Shown in pieces: positions 37,370-48,614 of a DNA stretch of 64,000 bases. The position numbers and the translations under genes are program-made. The notes beneath the pieces are model-generated. The model was not told where the DNA came from and made no database searches. It saw only the letters and a program-made list of their open reading frames with translations. How positions within the stretch are numbered: the stretch's first letter is position 1; every line of letters starts with the position of its first letter. This stretch comes from Climacium dendroides (taxonomy: Eukaryota > Streptophyta > Bryopsida > Hypnales > Climaciaceae). Where the stretch lies: assembly GCA_950106755.1 (NCBI GenBank), contig OX467086.1, positions 22,524,001 through 22,588,000 of the forward strand, in the 5' to 3' direction.

Positions 37370-37693
37370 ATGGCACCTTCGACTACTGCGGAAGAAGTGG
37401 TAAAGGCCACAGGATGTGCAGCGGCCGGTGCTGCGGCGGCATCAACTGCTGGTACGTTGGCATTGAAGGCCGCCGGCTTTACAACGGTTGGACCTGCAGC
37501 GGGTTCTTCCGCTGCTGCATGCATGAGCAGCAGAGCCATCGCCAATGGTGGAGGCGTAGCAGCTGGCTCGATGTATAGCGCAGTGCAAGCCGCGGCCATG
37601 GGTGGGGGTTTAGTACTTGGAGCACCAGCTGTGTTGGCTGTGGGAGCAGTTGCGGGAGCGGGAGCTGCTGTTTGGAAAGTTCGGTTCCCATGA
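37370..37693 (+). CDS. ISG12/IFI27-like small membrane protein
   Basis: A complete 107-codon intronless frame with the ISG12 (Ifi-6-16) family signature: KAAGFTTVGPAAGSSAAACM, then AIANGGGVAAGSMYSAVQ. The protein is extremely rich in Ala and Gly, with two to three hydrophobic segments (about residues 15-35, 40-70 and 75-100), as in family members that sit in mitochondrial or other inner membranes. In animals these proteins are interferon-induced and tied to apoptosis; plant copies are known mainly outside seed plants, and their role is not established. The start is the first ATG, with a short polar N-terminus (MAPSTTAEE). GC content is well above its surroundings. This is the best-preserved gene in the window. 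Confidence 0.9.
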   Translation: MAPSTTAEEVVKATGCAAAGAAAASTAGTLALKAAGFTTVGPAAGSSAAACMSSRAIANGGGVAAGSMYSAVQAAAMGGGLVLGAPAVLAVGAVAGAGAAVWKVRFP

Positions 37694-38349
37694 AGTTAGT
37701 CTCAGCTAGACATATACCGTCTTGCTTCTGGAAGAACCTTTTGGTTTTAACTGCAAGAGAGCAAGTTAAGTTGGTTTCGCACACAAGAGATTGTTCTTTT
37801 CTTCTCTTAAAGGATACTATTGGTGTCCTTCATGAAAAGAAAAGACCAGTTTTTGTGTGTAGTATCAATTGATGAGCTAGTTTTAGAGTTCAGGACTTCA
37901 GGAAACGAAGAAAAGAAGTTTTTTGCGTGGAGTAGAGATACCTAGCCACAGTTTGTTTTCTACCTTGATTTTGGTTGTTTGTCAAGGGGCTTGTCGGTCT
38001 GACCGGATTAGCACAATTGTAATAAATCTGTGTATGTTGATCCTTTACAGTTGAAAGTGCTTTCTTCTTCAGCTCATTGAATTTTGAATGTCATTACCTT
38101 CAGAACTTGGTGTTTTCCTTGAATTGGAAAGCGCTGAGCAGTACCTGTAATAGTTCTTGAATTGCGACCTTCGCTTTGCTCTTAATCCAAACCAAGTTAA
38201 TTAAAACGTGAAGTCATTGCAGTTTGTATGCCTGTGTCCAATCTGATCTGAAGAGTGCCATGCTAGCTTCGGGTACCTGGATCTGATTTACTGAGTCGAT
38301 CACGCCGAAGAGTCGATACGTAATGTCAATGTATATGCAAGTCGGAATC

Positions 38350-38790
38350 AGAAAATAATTTTCCAGAATAGGAATTGCTTTTCCTTACTTTTATGATGGT
38401 TAGACTTCAGTCTATGTGAGCAGGGTTTCCTGACTTCCTCGATGCTTAAACTTCAAAGAAATCTATGTTAATTGTAGCGGAAGAGATTACATTTTAGAAG
38501 TAGCTTACTATCAAAACAAAAAGCAATCCAAAAGTTCAAGTCCAATGTCTTCGTATCAATTTTCCTTTCGATAGAAACTTGTTCCTCCAACATTCCGTGG
38601 GTCTCTCCACTTTTCTTGGGCCAACAATTTCTGATTCTCTTCTTGCAAACATTACACCAGCTGCACTTCGATGTAGAATTTCGGAAAATCTTGTCTCCGT
38701 AGCAAAATTTGGCTGATTTTTGTACGAGGAGGTTCACTCTGAATTGGATGAAATCGCACTCAAAATGCATATGGGCAATTTCGTTAAAAT
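38350..38790 (+). repeat. Diverged direct repeat, copy 2
   Basis: The counterpart of 35070-35450: AGGAATTGCTTTTCCTTAC, ATGGTTAGAC, then GTAGAATTTCGGAAAATCTT and TGAATTGGATGAAAT in the same order. It lies about 650 bp downstream of the IFI27-like gene. 38800-40120 beyond it shows no gene. Confidence 0.65.
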
Positions 38791-40124
38791 GGCGAAATTC
38801 CATTGAAATGGCGGTTTTCCGGTAGCCGAGAAGACCGGAAACTTGTTGAGATGCGGCTTGCAGGGTTCTTGAAGTGCATACTGTATTGTTTTTTTAGCGC
38901 TCATGGGATGGAATGGGGCCCCTCCCCGACTGGGAAGCTCAGATTGAGGTCATGATGGAGGATCATACAATAGAAGACTCAAGCATTTTCGCCTATTGGA
39001 AAATAGGAAAGCCAAAGAGACAGTGCAATGCGGGATTTTTTTTGGGCAATTCATTAGTAAGAGGTCTTAGAGTCTTGGACTAGACTCTAGTCACTCCACG
39101 GTCTCAGAGGAAGATGGCATTGAGGGTCGGTTTAAGGTAGGGGGCTCATGAAGCGACCCTTTACGGGATGGTCGGCCTTTTTAATGGTCTTTAGATGCCT
39201 GAAATTAGTTTACTTTATTTTTCACTTGAAGAAAATCTGATTTGGAATTTAACCCAAGTGGTTTCATATTTTTCAGAGCATTTATGAATTACTTATGAAT
39301 TTTCAAAGAATTCTGCCGTAGGTACCTATTTATGATCCCTAGGCCTTGCAAAACCCACACACGTGCGGTCTGAAAACAAGCACTGTAGCATGCAAAAATA
39401 TAGTAGACAAGGTTCCTAAATGTGATGTGTACTAAACCAAACTCCTAAAGTGCCAAGGCCTATTTCTGGTCCAAAAACACTCAAAACTGCCATTTTTGCT
39501 CAATTCATCCAAGGCACTAGAAAAAATAGTTTTAAGAAAATCGAGCCATAGGATCTTGTACTTTACTTATATGAGATCACGTGGTAACAATATCATGAAG
39601 TTTGACCATATGGATTAAAAGATATTAACATTCAAAGTTTGAGTGCATTTTTTTTCAGAATGCACACACATGTTTTCAGAAATGGACCCACATTGGCTCT
39701 AATCATGTCCCCTATCAAAGTATGAACAAATAATTGATAAATGATAAACCTCTTTTTCATCATCAAAGGAACATTGATTACCTATTTACGAACCTCTGAA
39801 GGTCCATTTTAAAGCCAGCTAGGGGACGGTCTGAAGAAGAGGGTTGGAATTCCATCCACCTACCTTAGTGGACAGCATTGTTCACGGAACTTGCTGCAAT
39901 TTCCTCCATCGCCACTAAGAAGTTTGCGTAGCCAAATGTACATGGGAGCAAAGTCCTTGGAAGAATTAGATTCTCGAAAAGATTGCAACAGACCACAAAA
40001 TTTGATTGCCAGCTTGCTACTTCCTTCACATAGAAACTAGCATGTACGCGGTTACTTGCCTATCACAATTTCCCCAATGGAGGGATCCCCTACAACTTGT
40101 CTAATCCTTTTGTTTCAATTTCAT

Positions 40125-40266
40125 CACTACAAGAGAAAGTGTCCAAATTGACAGAAAGTGGTCTGAATCAACTAGTCCTAATTGACAGAAACTGACCTGA
40201 ATCAACTAGTCCTAATTGACAGAAAATTGACAAGTTTAGACAATTCGGACACTTTCTCCTGTAGTG
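40125..40266. mobile_element. Miniature CACTA element (142 bp)
   Basis: The ends CACTACAAGAGAAAGTGTCC and, in reverse complement, CACTACAGGAGAAAGTGTCC are nearly identical. A perfect 3-bp target duplication CAT lies at 40122-40124 and 40267-40269. The interior holds two copies of a phrase of about 36 bp (CTGAATCAACTAGTCCTAAT). It has no coding capacity. Confidence 0.9.
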
Positions 40267-40526
40267 CATCGAATACCACTCCAACGGATGGCCTTCTTGA
40301 TTTGATATGCACTGAATAACGTGATATGTTTTATTCAATACTTGAACATTTGAGTCAGTCGTGGGGGTGCATTGTGGGAACAAACAATCAATGAATAAAA
40401 CAGCAAGGAACAAAAAAGCTCATTAAAATCAACGTGCGTGCATGCCAACAAAAACTTGGTTTTGGTTTGAAGAACAAATACTTTATTCAATTTGAATATG
40501 GATTTCTCGGAGGGATCCACCATTGT

Positions 40527-41024
40527 TTACATCATTCCTAGCTTCCCCTCAAAATACATGGTGCAGCGACTTTCTTTTCTAAAAAGGAAGGAAGGAAGAG
40601 AGGGATGAGGAAGGAGAGGTGCCCTCTTGAAAAGGAGGTCTGACCATCCATACCTTCTTTGGCCAAAGCTTGCATGGTGACCCATAGCTTTCCAATGCCC
40701 AGTAGCTTGCCATATGATAAGCTGGAGGGTCGGCAAATTTGTACTCGGCATTTTTTCGATCGCGCCTCTTGAATCGATCGTATCCTCGCACGTGTGGGGA
40801 GTCTTCCGCTTGATCAACACCAGCAAGTATCTATTTGCCAAGCATGTTGTTGAGAAGACTCTATAGGGCACTGTGAAGTCCATGATCAAATGCTGGTCAA
40901 CAGCAACGCGAATCAATGTTGGCATTGCCTTTGTGCCCAATGAATCATTGTTAAATTTGTGGCTTGTGTGGTGAAGAAGTGGAAACAATGACAGGCCATC
41001 CACATTCCTATCAGGAATATTCAT
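40527..41024 (-). pseudogene. Unrecognised exon relic, part of an inverted duplication
   Basis: A 165-codon frame starting ATGAATATTCCTGATAGG on the minus strand (MNIPDRNVDGLSLFPLLHH). Its first 28 codons are repeated on the plus strand from about 41438 (MNIPDRNVDGLSLFPILHY), which soon meets a TAG at about 41531. The frame is well composed at the start and degrades toward 40527 (Ser/Pro-rich from purine runs). Family unknown. Both copies may derive from an exon of a gene similar to the large gene at 44.5-50.4 kb, but I see no clear similarity. Confidence 0.4.
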
Positions 41025-41520
41025 AGGGGAAGTTCGCTTTATCTTTTAAGATTCCGTGGTCGCGCACAATTGCGGGCCCTCTAGATACGGATGGGTGCCG
41101 CATTGACAGAGTGGATGCAGAGTTGACAGAGCTCCTTTGCATGATAGAGGGTAGTCAAGGGCACGCCCGAACCGTATATTATTCAAGATGTGATGGCAGG
41201 AGCGACCGTCATCCATTTTCTATGCCACAACCCTTTGCGTCCATCAACTTGATTGGACCTGATGTACTATTGGCGGTAATGGTAGGAGGATCGCTCTATC
41301 TCAGAACTTGCTCACTGTGCACAAACGAGCTCCGTGAACACTACATCCACTCTGTCAATGCCGCACCCATCCATATGTAGAGGGCTTGCAGTTAGGCGCG
41401 ACCACGGAATCTTGAAAGAGAAAGCTAACTACCCCTATGAATATTCCCGATAGGAATGTGGATGGCTTGTCATTGTTCCCGATTCTTCACTACACAAGCC
41501 ACAAATTTAACAATGATTCA
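40941..41520. repeat. Large inverted repeat, two 177-bp arms
   Basis: 40941-41117 and 41344-41520 are reverse complements with roughly 85-90% identity and equal length. A weaker match extends about 20 bp further inward. The arms contain the duplicated MNIPDRN coding segment and the words GATTCCGTGGTCGCGC and CATTGACAGAGTGGATG. The 226-bp centre is unique. Confidence 0.88.
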
Positions 41521-42005
41521 TCCCACACATAGACAACATCAGAATTGGTCGGCACCGCAATTGACGAGCGTGTGTCCGAGGTTCTCATAGTGCCCTGCAT
41601 GGATCTCGCAACGACATGATTGACAATAGATGCCTGCTGGCATTGGAGAAATTAATGGTGATCCATAGATGCTTCTTCTTATTTGCAAGAGCCCCGATGA
41701 TGCAATTTGAGAGGGGGCCGATTTGCTACAATGATACCAATGACACTATGCTTTGGGAAAGAGTGCTATGCTATGTAGCGATGGGGAAGCCAAACTATTC
41801 ATAACAACGTGGATATTCTTATTTCTATATTCAATGTGGGGGGTGCAGTAGAGTGTATTGTAGAGAAGAATGATCAAATGAAAATGATTTTAGAATCCAA
41901 TATTCATCTACAGTTCTATAGCTCAACTACATTCTATATCCAAGGTGGAAGCTCTGGGCAACCTTCCATCTTGACCTCCGCAAACGAGTCGAGGATGTCA
42001 GCTCC

Positions 42006-42029
42006 GGTTTAGAGCAGGCGGTCTAAACC
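42006..42029. repeat. Isolated island palindrome, leftmost copy
   Basis: GGTTTAGA-GCAGGCGG-TCTAAACC: perfect 8-bp arms around a variant GC-rich centre. It is the leftmost copy I found of the motif that is arrayed at 50.4-51.9 and 59.0-59.9 kb, and it marks where the unusual region begins. Confidence 0.8.
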
Positions 42030-42399
42030 GCTTGTAGTGGCATTCGAACCTCCACATCGACTTGCTCATTCGTTGTGTGGGCTGCTTTGGGAGGAGGTTG
42101 GCTCCGCAAATGTGAATGGTGCACCTAGGATCCTGCACAACAAGCCAACCGTGAGGGTCTGTCGGACAAGAGTGGCCGTTCAATGACGGCATAAATAAGC
42201 CCATGACATGTTCAAAGTGGAAATGGAGCGCAACAGAGTGTTCGATGGAGAAATAATTTCTCCCCATCCTAGACTATGTCATAGGGTAGGGCGGGAAAAA
42301 ATTATTTCTCCATCAAAGTCACCCGTCGGCCCTTACGTACCTGAATTCAGCCATCCCCATTAGCTATTGATGAGCCCACCTTACAATATGTGCAGCCCG

Positions 42400-44190
42400 T
42401 CGCATCTCCATGCGGCCGCCGACCGCGTCCTCCATTTAAATCCGAGCGGACGTGACGTCCTGGTCCGCCTTGTCGGGGGTCATGCAACCGTCGGAGGAGC
42501 CCACCCCTTCCGTCATCTACATCCGTCGCCGCTTGCCGCGTCCGGTTCCCATTCGGGAATTGGCGGCGGTAGCATGCCCGCCCAGAGCATGAACGTGTCG
42601 ATGCCCCTACACACGCATCAAGTTTTTGTGGGGGCATCAGATTTTTTTTGGGCTTCCTCTTCCCTCTTTGTCGGGTGAAATAATCGTCCCCTTCTCTAGT
42701 GTATTTGCCGACAAAGTCCGGATATTCCAGCACGAGGTGCCTGTCCTGCCACGGAGCTAACACGCGAACGCGTAGTCCCAGATATGTCTGTCTCAAGGGT
42801 ATCGTGAGGTGTCCGAAAAGTGCGTTCTGAGACATGTATTGCGACACGCTAAGCCCGGATGCAAGCAGGCCTTCGAGATACGGGCGCACAGTCCCCAAGA
42901 GAGTGGAATCGTGTTCATTGCCTACATACGACAAGGGAAACACGGCGTTGTGCACGGGGTTCAGGATGCTGCTCTCCGGAGAGGAATCGATGAGGAGGGT
43001 ATTGGACGAATTGGCCCGGAAGTTCTTGGTGACGAATGTCTCGGTGTCCCACACAACCTTGTGCAACACCTTCAGCCGCAGCTGCCCCTCCAGATGGTCG
43101 GGGAACTGCACGTAGGTGTTCACGTCGATAGTAGGATCACATGAAATATGGGCGGGGTGCCCCGGACAGGGTGGGTCGAGAAGGGATGGCAAGGGCGGGC
43201 ACCTGCACTCTACCACGGCCGCCTCTCGATAATGGAGGTGCAGTTCTCCAACGCGAGGACCCGCATGTAAGTGCGGTCGAAGTCGCGAAAGAGGAAATCG
43301 ACCATGGGTTTAGCAACGACGGCGGGCAACCGAGTCCAGACGGAGACGTAAAATCGATTCGTCAAACCCGTGAGGAAGCGGTGCAAGTCGGGACGGCAAT
43401 GCATCGCGTATTTGCCGAAGACGTGGCGCCGTCGAGGGTGGTAATCCTCCTTCGAGGGCTTCGCCTTCGAGGTCGAGGGAGTTGGCTGGACGCGCCCAAC
43501 GTCCTCAATTTGGGCGAGGACCCCTTCCAACTCCAGAAGGACGAAATAACTATACACAGGCAAAGCGACAGGGGGCGCCGTCGCGGACACCGACAGTGGA
43601 GCCTGCGTATGCGAAATCCCGGGCTCAAAGTCCTCTTCTTTATGAAGAAATGAAGTCTACAAAAATGAACATGCGACTCCTCAAACTTTGCCTTGCTAAG
43701 AGAGAGACGACAACCCCCTCTCTATGAAGATCCTAGTTCTAACGTGAATCAGATTTGCACTTCCTACAAGCTATCCAAGCGAGTGCTGGACAGAGACAAC
43801 AAGCATAGGGTTGCAAGGATATGGAGTCTCACCTTTCTTACATCCGTGGGAGTAATGGCCGCGAGAGGAGGTGGTGCCGGTGGCGCCAGGACAGCGAGAG
43901 TGTCGACATCTGCGAGGGAGGGAGGCACCATCTTCATAGGTATCGGAGTGGCGACCTCATCGACAGCGGGAGCATGGACGTCTACGAAGGAAGGAGGCAC
44001 TAAGTTTTAAGGCACTGGAGTGGCGACTTCCAAGTCTACGGGAGGGACGACCTCGACAACAGCAACAGTAGGAGAGCCGACTTCCATGGGGATGGCAGGT
44101 AGGACTTCATCATTCCTCGGGGCCGAAACGGGAAGTGGGGACAACAAAGACTCGTTGTCACGTGCGAGAGCATCGACAACCTGAACCGAA
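42400..44190 (-). pseudogene. FCP1/HAD-like phosphatase gene, broken and catalytically altered
   Basis: The N-terminal part (44190 to 43833) is Pro/Val/Ala-rich and ends at an AAG|GTGAGA donor. A 230-bp intron leads to an acceptor at 43605-43603, and the second exon starts at 43602 in the same phase. It encodes YFVLLELEGVLAQIEDV, then HCRPDLHRFLTGLTNRFYVSVWT. After a frame change near 43213 it continues KVLHKVVWD, then NTLLIDSSPESSILNPVHNA and GTVRPYLEGL. These are the successive motifs of the FCP1/SCP1 (NIF-like) HAD phosphatases. The catalytic DxDG is ELEG and the usual DDSP is DSSP, so the enzyme would lack its nucleophile. There is also a TAA at 44007-44009 and the frameshift (or unrecognised intron) at 43213. 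The true start and the end beyond about 42600 are uncertain. Confidence 0.7.
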
Positions 44191-45993
44191 AATGCAAAGG
44201 GTGTAACTACAACGTCTAGAAGTAGTCGGAGACAAATCCCATAGAGCATTTCAACGAAACAAGAGTCATGTATAAAGAAAAGCACTCAATATATTATAAG
44301 TGGAATACAAAGTTTGTACAAACTGAACGGTGAATGCAGAGGTTCAGTGGTCACGTCCAAGTCTAGTAGTCTACACCTAACAGGACCACTACAATCCTAA
44401 CCAAGACGAGAGTCCCCAGACTCCCGGTCTCGCGGCTGAATAGACTCAAGACAGACTCGTTGAGATGATCTTCGATCGTCCTGACGTAACACCCTAACAT
44501 AGCGTCCACACCACTACGACTAACTACAAAGATGGGAGCTATGTGTAGGGGTTACCCACCGCGGGAGCCTCGTCGTCCTTGGCCGGCGAGTCCACCGGGG
44601 CTTAATCATCTCGCGTCACCGGGGGCTGCGGTGGAGCAACTGCTGCCTGCAGAGGAGCATACTGTTGAGTCAAGTTAGTGAACGAGGCCTCCATATCCCC
44701 CAATTGAACGTCCAGGTCGTAAGGATCATCGTCGACGACGCTGGGACGATGCATGGGTTCAGGGATATGAATAAATGGAAACTGACTGAGGGCCAAGTCA
44801 TCGTAGTCTGGGTCGCGAGTGACACTCACCGAAATAGTTGCAGGCTCCATGGTCCCCAGCAATTGCAGGCCCGACGCTGCTGTGGCCGTCGCGGAAGCCG
44901 AGTTGGTGGTGGACACTTCAGAGAGGTTCTGGATTTCGCTGGCAGGATGGGCCATGGGAGTGACAGGTGTGGGAGGTGCCTTGGGCATCGCCGAGGTGAA
45001 CATCTCAAAGTGCTCGTTCATAATCTTCAGCATCTCCCGATCGCGCCTCCTGTCCTCCTCGTACTGCCTATCCTTCTCCGCCTGTTGCCTCCTCTGCTCC
45101 TCCAACTGCCTCTCCTTCTCGGCGAGCTCGCGGTCCCTCTCCGCTTTCTTGGCCTTGTGCTTGGCTTTCTTTTCCTACTCCAGCCGCTCCTTCTCCTCTC
45201 TCTTCCTCTGGAGGGCCTCGATGGTCTCCGCACACTTCTCAACCACCACGGAATGCTTCCTCTTGTATCGCTCGGACATCATCTCGATGTACGCGAGGTT
45301 GAGGCCCGCCTTCTTGTCCATGGTGTCGGGCTTCGTCTCCTTCCTCCCCACGTCCGAGCTCCCCGACGCCTGAGGTGCGGCCGTTCCACCTCCAGATGCG
45401 GTCTCCGCGTCTGACGAAGTGCAATCCCCCCCTTGGGTGGCAGCCTTGACCATCTGGCTGTACTCCTCCCTATTCTCCTTCGCCGTGGAGAGCCGCATAT
45501 TCAGATCCTCCTCATCCACGTCATCGAGGTCAATCGGGTTCTCCTTGGCATTCTGGAGAGCGAAATTGAGCTTCTGCTTCATGGCCCGCACATGAGCCAA
45601 GAGAACGAGTTCCTCGGGGCTGGCGGGAGGCAGTTGCAACCGCAAGGTATCAACGGCAATATGCACCGTGATGAGCTTGCTCACACCATCGGCATCCAGT
45701 GGGGGTCGAGCACACTTCAACTCCCGAAGAACGTCCTTGACCTTGGCAATTTTTTCATCCATCGAGCCCCGCGGAGGTTTGGTGGAGTAGTCTCCGATGT
45801 TGGATCGGACATTCTCCAGCTCCACTCGTTGCTCTTCAGAGAGTCTCGCCTTGAGATCGTCCAACTCCGTTTGGAGATCCTCGATCTGCATCCTGGGAAG
45901 GGCGGGAGGAGAGCCCTCACGAGAAGTGCCCGCACTGAAAGATGGGCCTGTGGATGTACGCGGAGCGAGGGTTTTGAAGATGGGGCCGCTCAC

Positions 45994-46013
45994 TTCAGAC
46001 CGCACGGTCTGAA
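45994..46013. repeat. Island palindrome inside coding exon 3
   Basis: TTCAGACCGCACGGTCTGAA is a 20-bp palindrome except for its two central bases. It is read in frame on the minus strand as VQTVRSE. Degenerate neighbours at 46172-46190 and 46213-46230 encode VQSERSD and QTVRSN. Confidence 0.8.
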
Positions 46014-48465
46014 CCTCTTGGAGGCGAGGATGACTACAACTCCATAGGGGTGAGGCAGGATCGGCCTGGGCCCTCTGCAGCTCCGGAACTCTTGCTAGAG
46101 GAGAATCGAAACACAGAGTATGAAGCTATGGATGGGAGGATGGAGAAGTGGGAGACAAGGAAGGGACTGAATCAGATCGCTCGCTCTGAACTGCTGCAGT
46201 GGGAGACGCGTGATTAGACCGCACAGTTTGATCGTTACGAGGAGCACTCGCCGATCTAATGGCAACCTCCTCAGACTGTACCGTTGCCTCGCTCTCCATA
46301 TGGTTTTGTGACGATTCCCCTATGATTTCAGGGCCGCTATCTTCTTCGTCACGGTCGAGCGTTCGATCATCCAATACGTCTTCGTCTAGATCGTCTTCCT
46401 CATCCTCGTCCTCTTCTTCATCCTCGTCATCATCATCATCTTCGAGCCCCTCCACTTCCTCTAATATTGCCCCCCTTTGATGAAGATCTTTTCCGCTTCA
46501 TTCGAGTAGATCTTCTTTGTCCTCCCCTTCCTCTTCTTCTTTGTCTTCTTCTCCCCCTTTGTCCACTTCTTCATCCTCAACGGGGTGTTCCGCGTCCACA
46601 TGCCCGGCATCGACGATGTCCAACGCCTCGTCCAACATGGCTTCCTGTTCAGTTGGTGCGGGCTCCTCCTCTATGGTCGGACGACATCTCTGCGTCGGGG
46701 ACTGCCCATCGTAGTCGTACTTGAGGGTGTACCCCGGCATGAAGACATGAGGCCACATTTCCGCACCGATCCGCTGATGCACGGAATGGAGGAGAAGGGC
46801 TTTCTCGGTGGAGATCATGAAGTAGACGGAACTGCGACACAACATCTACAGGACACAGTGTTAGTGAAGGGAAAAAAAATTTGAACGTGCAATATCTGTT
46901 CTTCTGGACCATATAGCCTCTGCAAAGAAACAAACCACAAGTGGTGAAATCATTACCGTGCATGCCGAGACTACTTTCACTCTAGCGAAGACGAGCATGA
47001 CCGTCCCTTGATCCCTGCAGAACTTGTCGATGAAGCGCAAGTACACGTCGTACCGTAGCTCGCGCTTGGACAGGATTCGAGGAAAATTGTGGCGACAGAC
47101 CTCCTGAGTCTTATACATGGGATCCGTGGCTATGAGGTTGTTGTCCTCGTCCTTGGACAATTTGGGCACCTTGCCCTTAGCGTCCACCAACTTCGAGTTC
47201 ATGAAGCTCTTGGCACTCCGCTGCAAGTACATGACCTTGTCCCTGTTCCTCTCCTTGAAGGTCGGCTCTCCCTTGCAGATCACGTAGTCACATTCCCGCC
47301 TAAGTGAATAGGACGGGAAGAGCTCCGTCGCCAATCTGTCCACCGCAGCCGCCCGCTTCGAGTTGAAGATGAACATCCACGTGTGCACGGTCTTGGACAT
47401 AGTGGAGTTGGAGACCTCCCTCACTTCCTCCATGATTTTTGCGTGCCCGGAAGTGACCTCCATGCCTTCCACCTTCGGAAATAATCGGAAGTCAATAATG
47501 CCGACCTCGCAGTACTCCGTCTTCGCGGCTCCAGTTTCCGATCGATACGGTGACCACGCCCCATTCTTATGCACGTACAACTGTGGGTCGAAGTGCTTCT
47601 CGCTTCGTATCCATCGGCAGACGAAGGCTCGGGAGCACTTCTTGACCTTCTCGCATCGGTCGGCATTTTGCACGACCTGATTCAACGCCGCTAGGAATGG
47701 CTTCTTGGGCTTCTCCACTGTCCTCCCTGACCGGCACTGGGACTTCACCCAATCCAAACCGAGACTTATGAGGTGCCACATGTGGAAGCCACCGATGCAC
47801 AACGCGGTCTTCAGATTCCGCCAAGCCTTGACATTCATGTCTCTCGGCTCGGGAAATACGCCCTTGGCCTCCTCGATGCCGAAGGTGTCGGCCTTGTCGA
47901 CAATCTCCTTCGCTAGTTGCATCTTGTGCTTCTTGTTTGTGCACCACTTGAGGAAAGGAATGGCCGACGTCCAGACCGTGGGTCTCTTGTTGAGGTACAC
48001 CTTGGGCGGCACGTCCAGGATTTTTTGGGCCAGCTCGCCGACGGCGTCATCTTCCATTCCGAGCAAGGCCTTCATCATATTATTCGTGATGGGTTGGAAC
48101 TTGTACACTTTGGCGTTCCCGTCCTTGCTCACCGCTTCATTGAATGGACCGCCCGTGTCCATGTCGTGCAGCGTGCCTTGCTCATGAGCTTCAAAGACCT
48201 TTAGCCAAGTCGACCAAGTTTCCTCCGAGGCCATGATGATTTTCCTCTCCCCCATCTTATCCAAGTCGTACGTTCTTCGGTTTCCAGACAGAGGCTTGAG
48301 GAGGCCGGTGGACTCGAAGCTCTGTTCCGCCTTGTCTCGGAAGTCCTGCACACCGTAATTGACTAAGTTAGAGGATCACAACTCAGAGAACATGCATTAG
48401 ACCTCCCGCACTAAGCTTATTTGAATGGATTTGAAGGATAGCATCCTAGGTATACAGTACGAAAG

Positions 48466-48614
48466 TTCAAAGCGGTCGCTCTGAAGTGGTTTGGATTCAT
48501 TCCATTACGGTGGAACAATGTGACGCGATTGTGCCATTGTCCAAGGCATTGGAACAACATGAACGTGGACTCGACAATATCTACTGTATCACAGATCAGA
48601 CCGGGCGGTCTAAA
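48466..48614. repeat. Two island palindromes in intron 1 of the giant gene
   Basis: TTCAAAGCGGTCGCTCTGAA at 48466-48485 and TCAGACCGGGCGGTCTAAA at 48596-48614 are both variants of the array motif. Both lie inside the 292-bp intron 48346-48637. Confidence 0.8.

Noticed and set aside
43141..45414. Long plus-strand frames over the GC-rich genes
   Set aside because: They are antisense shadows: splice sites and motif order support only the minus strand.
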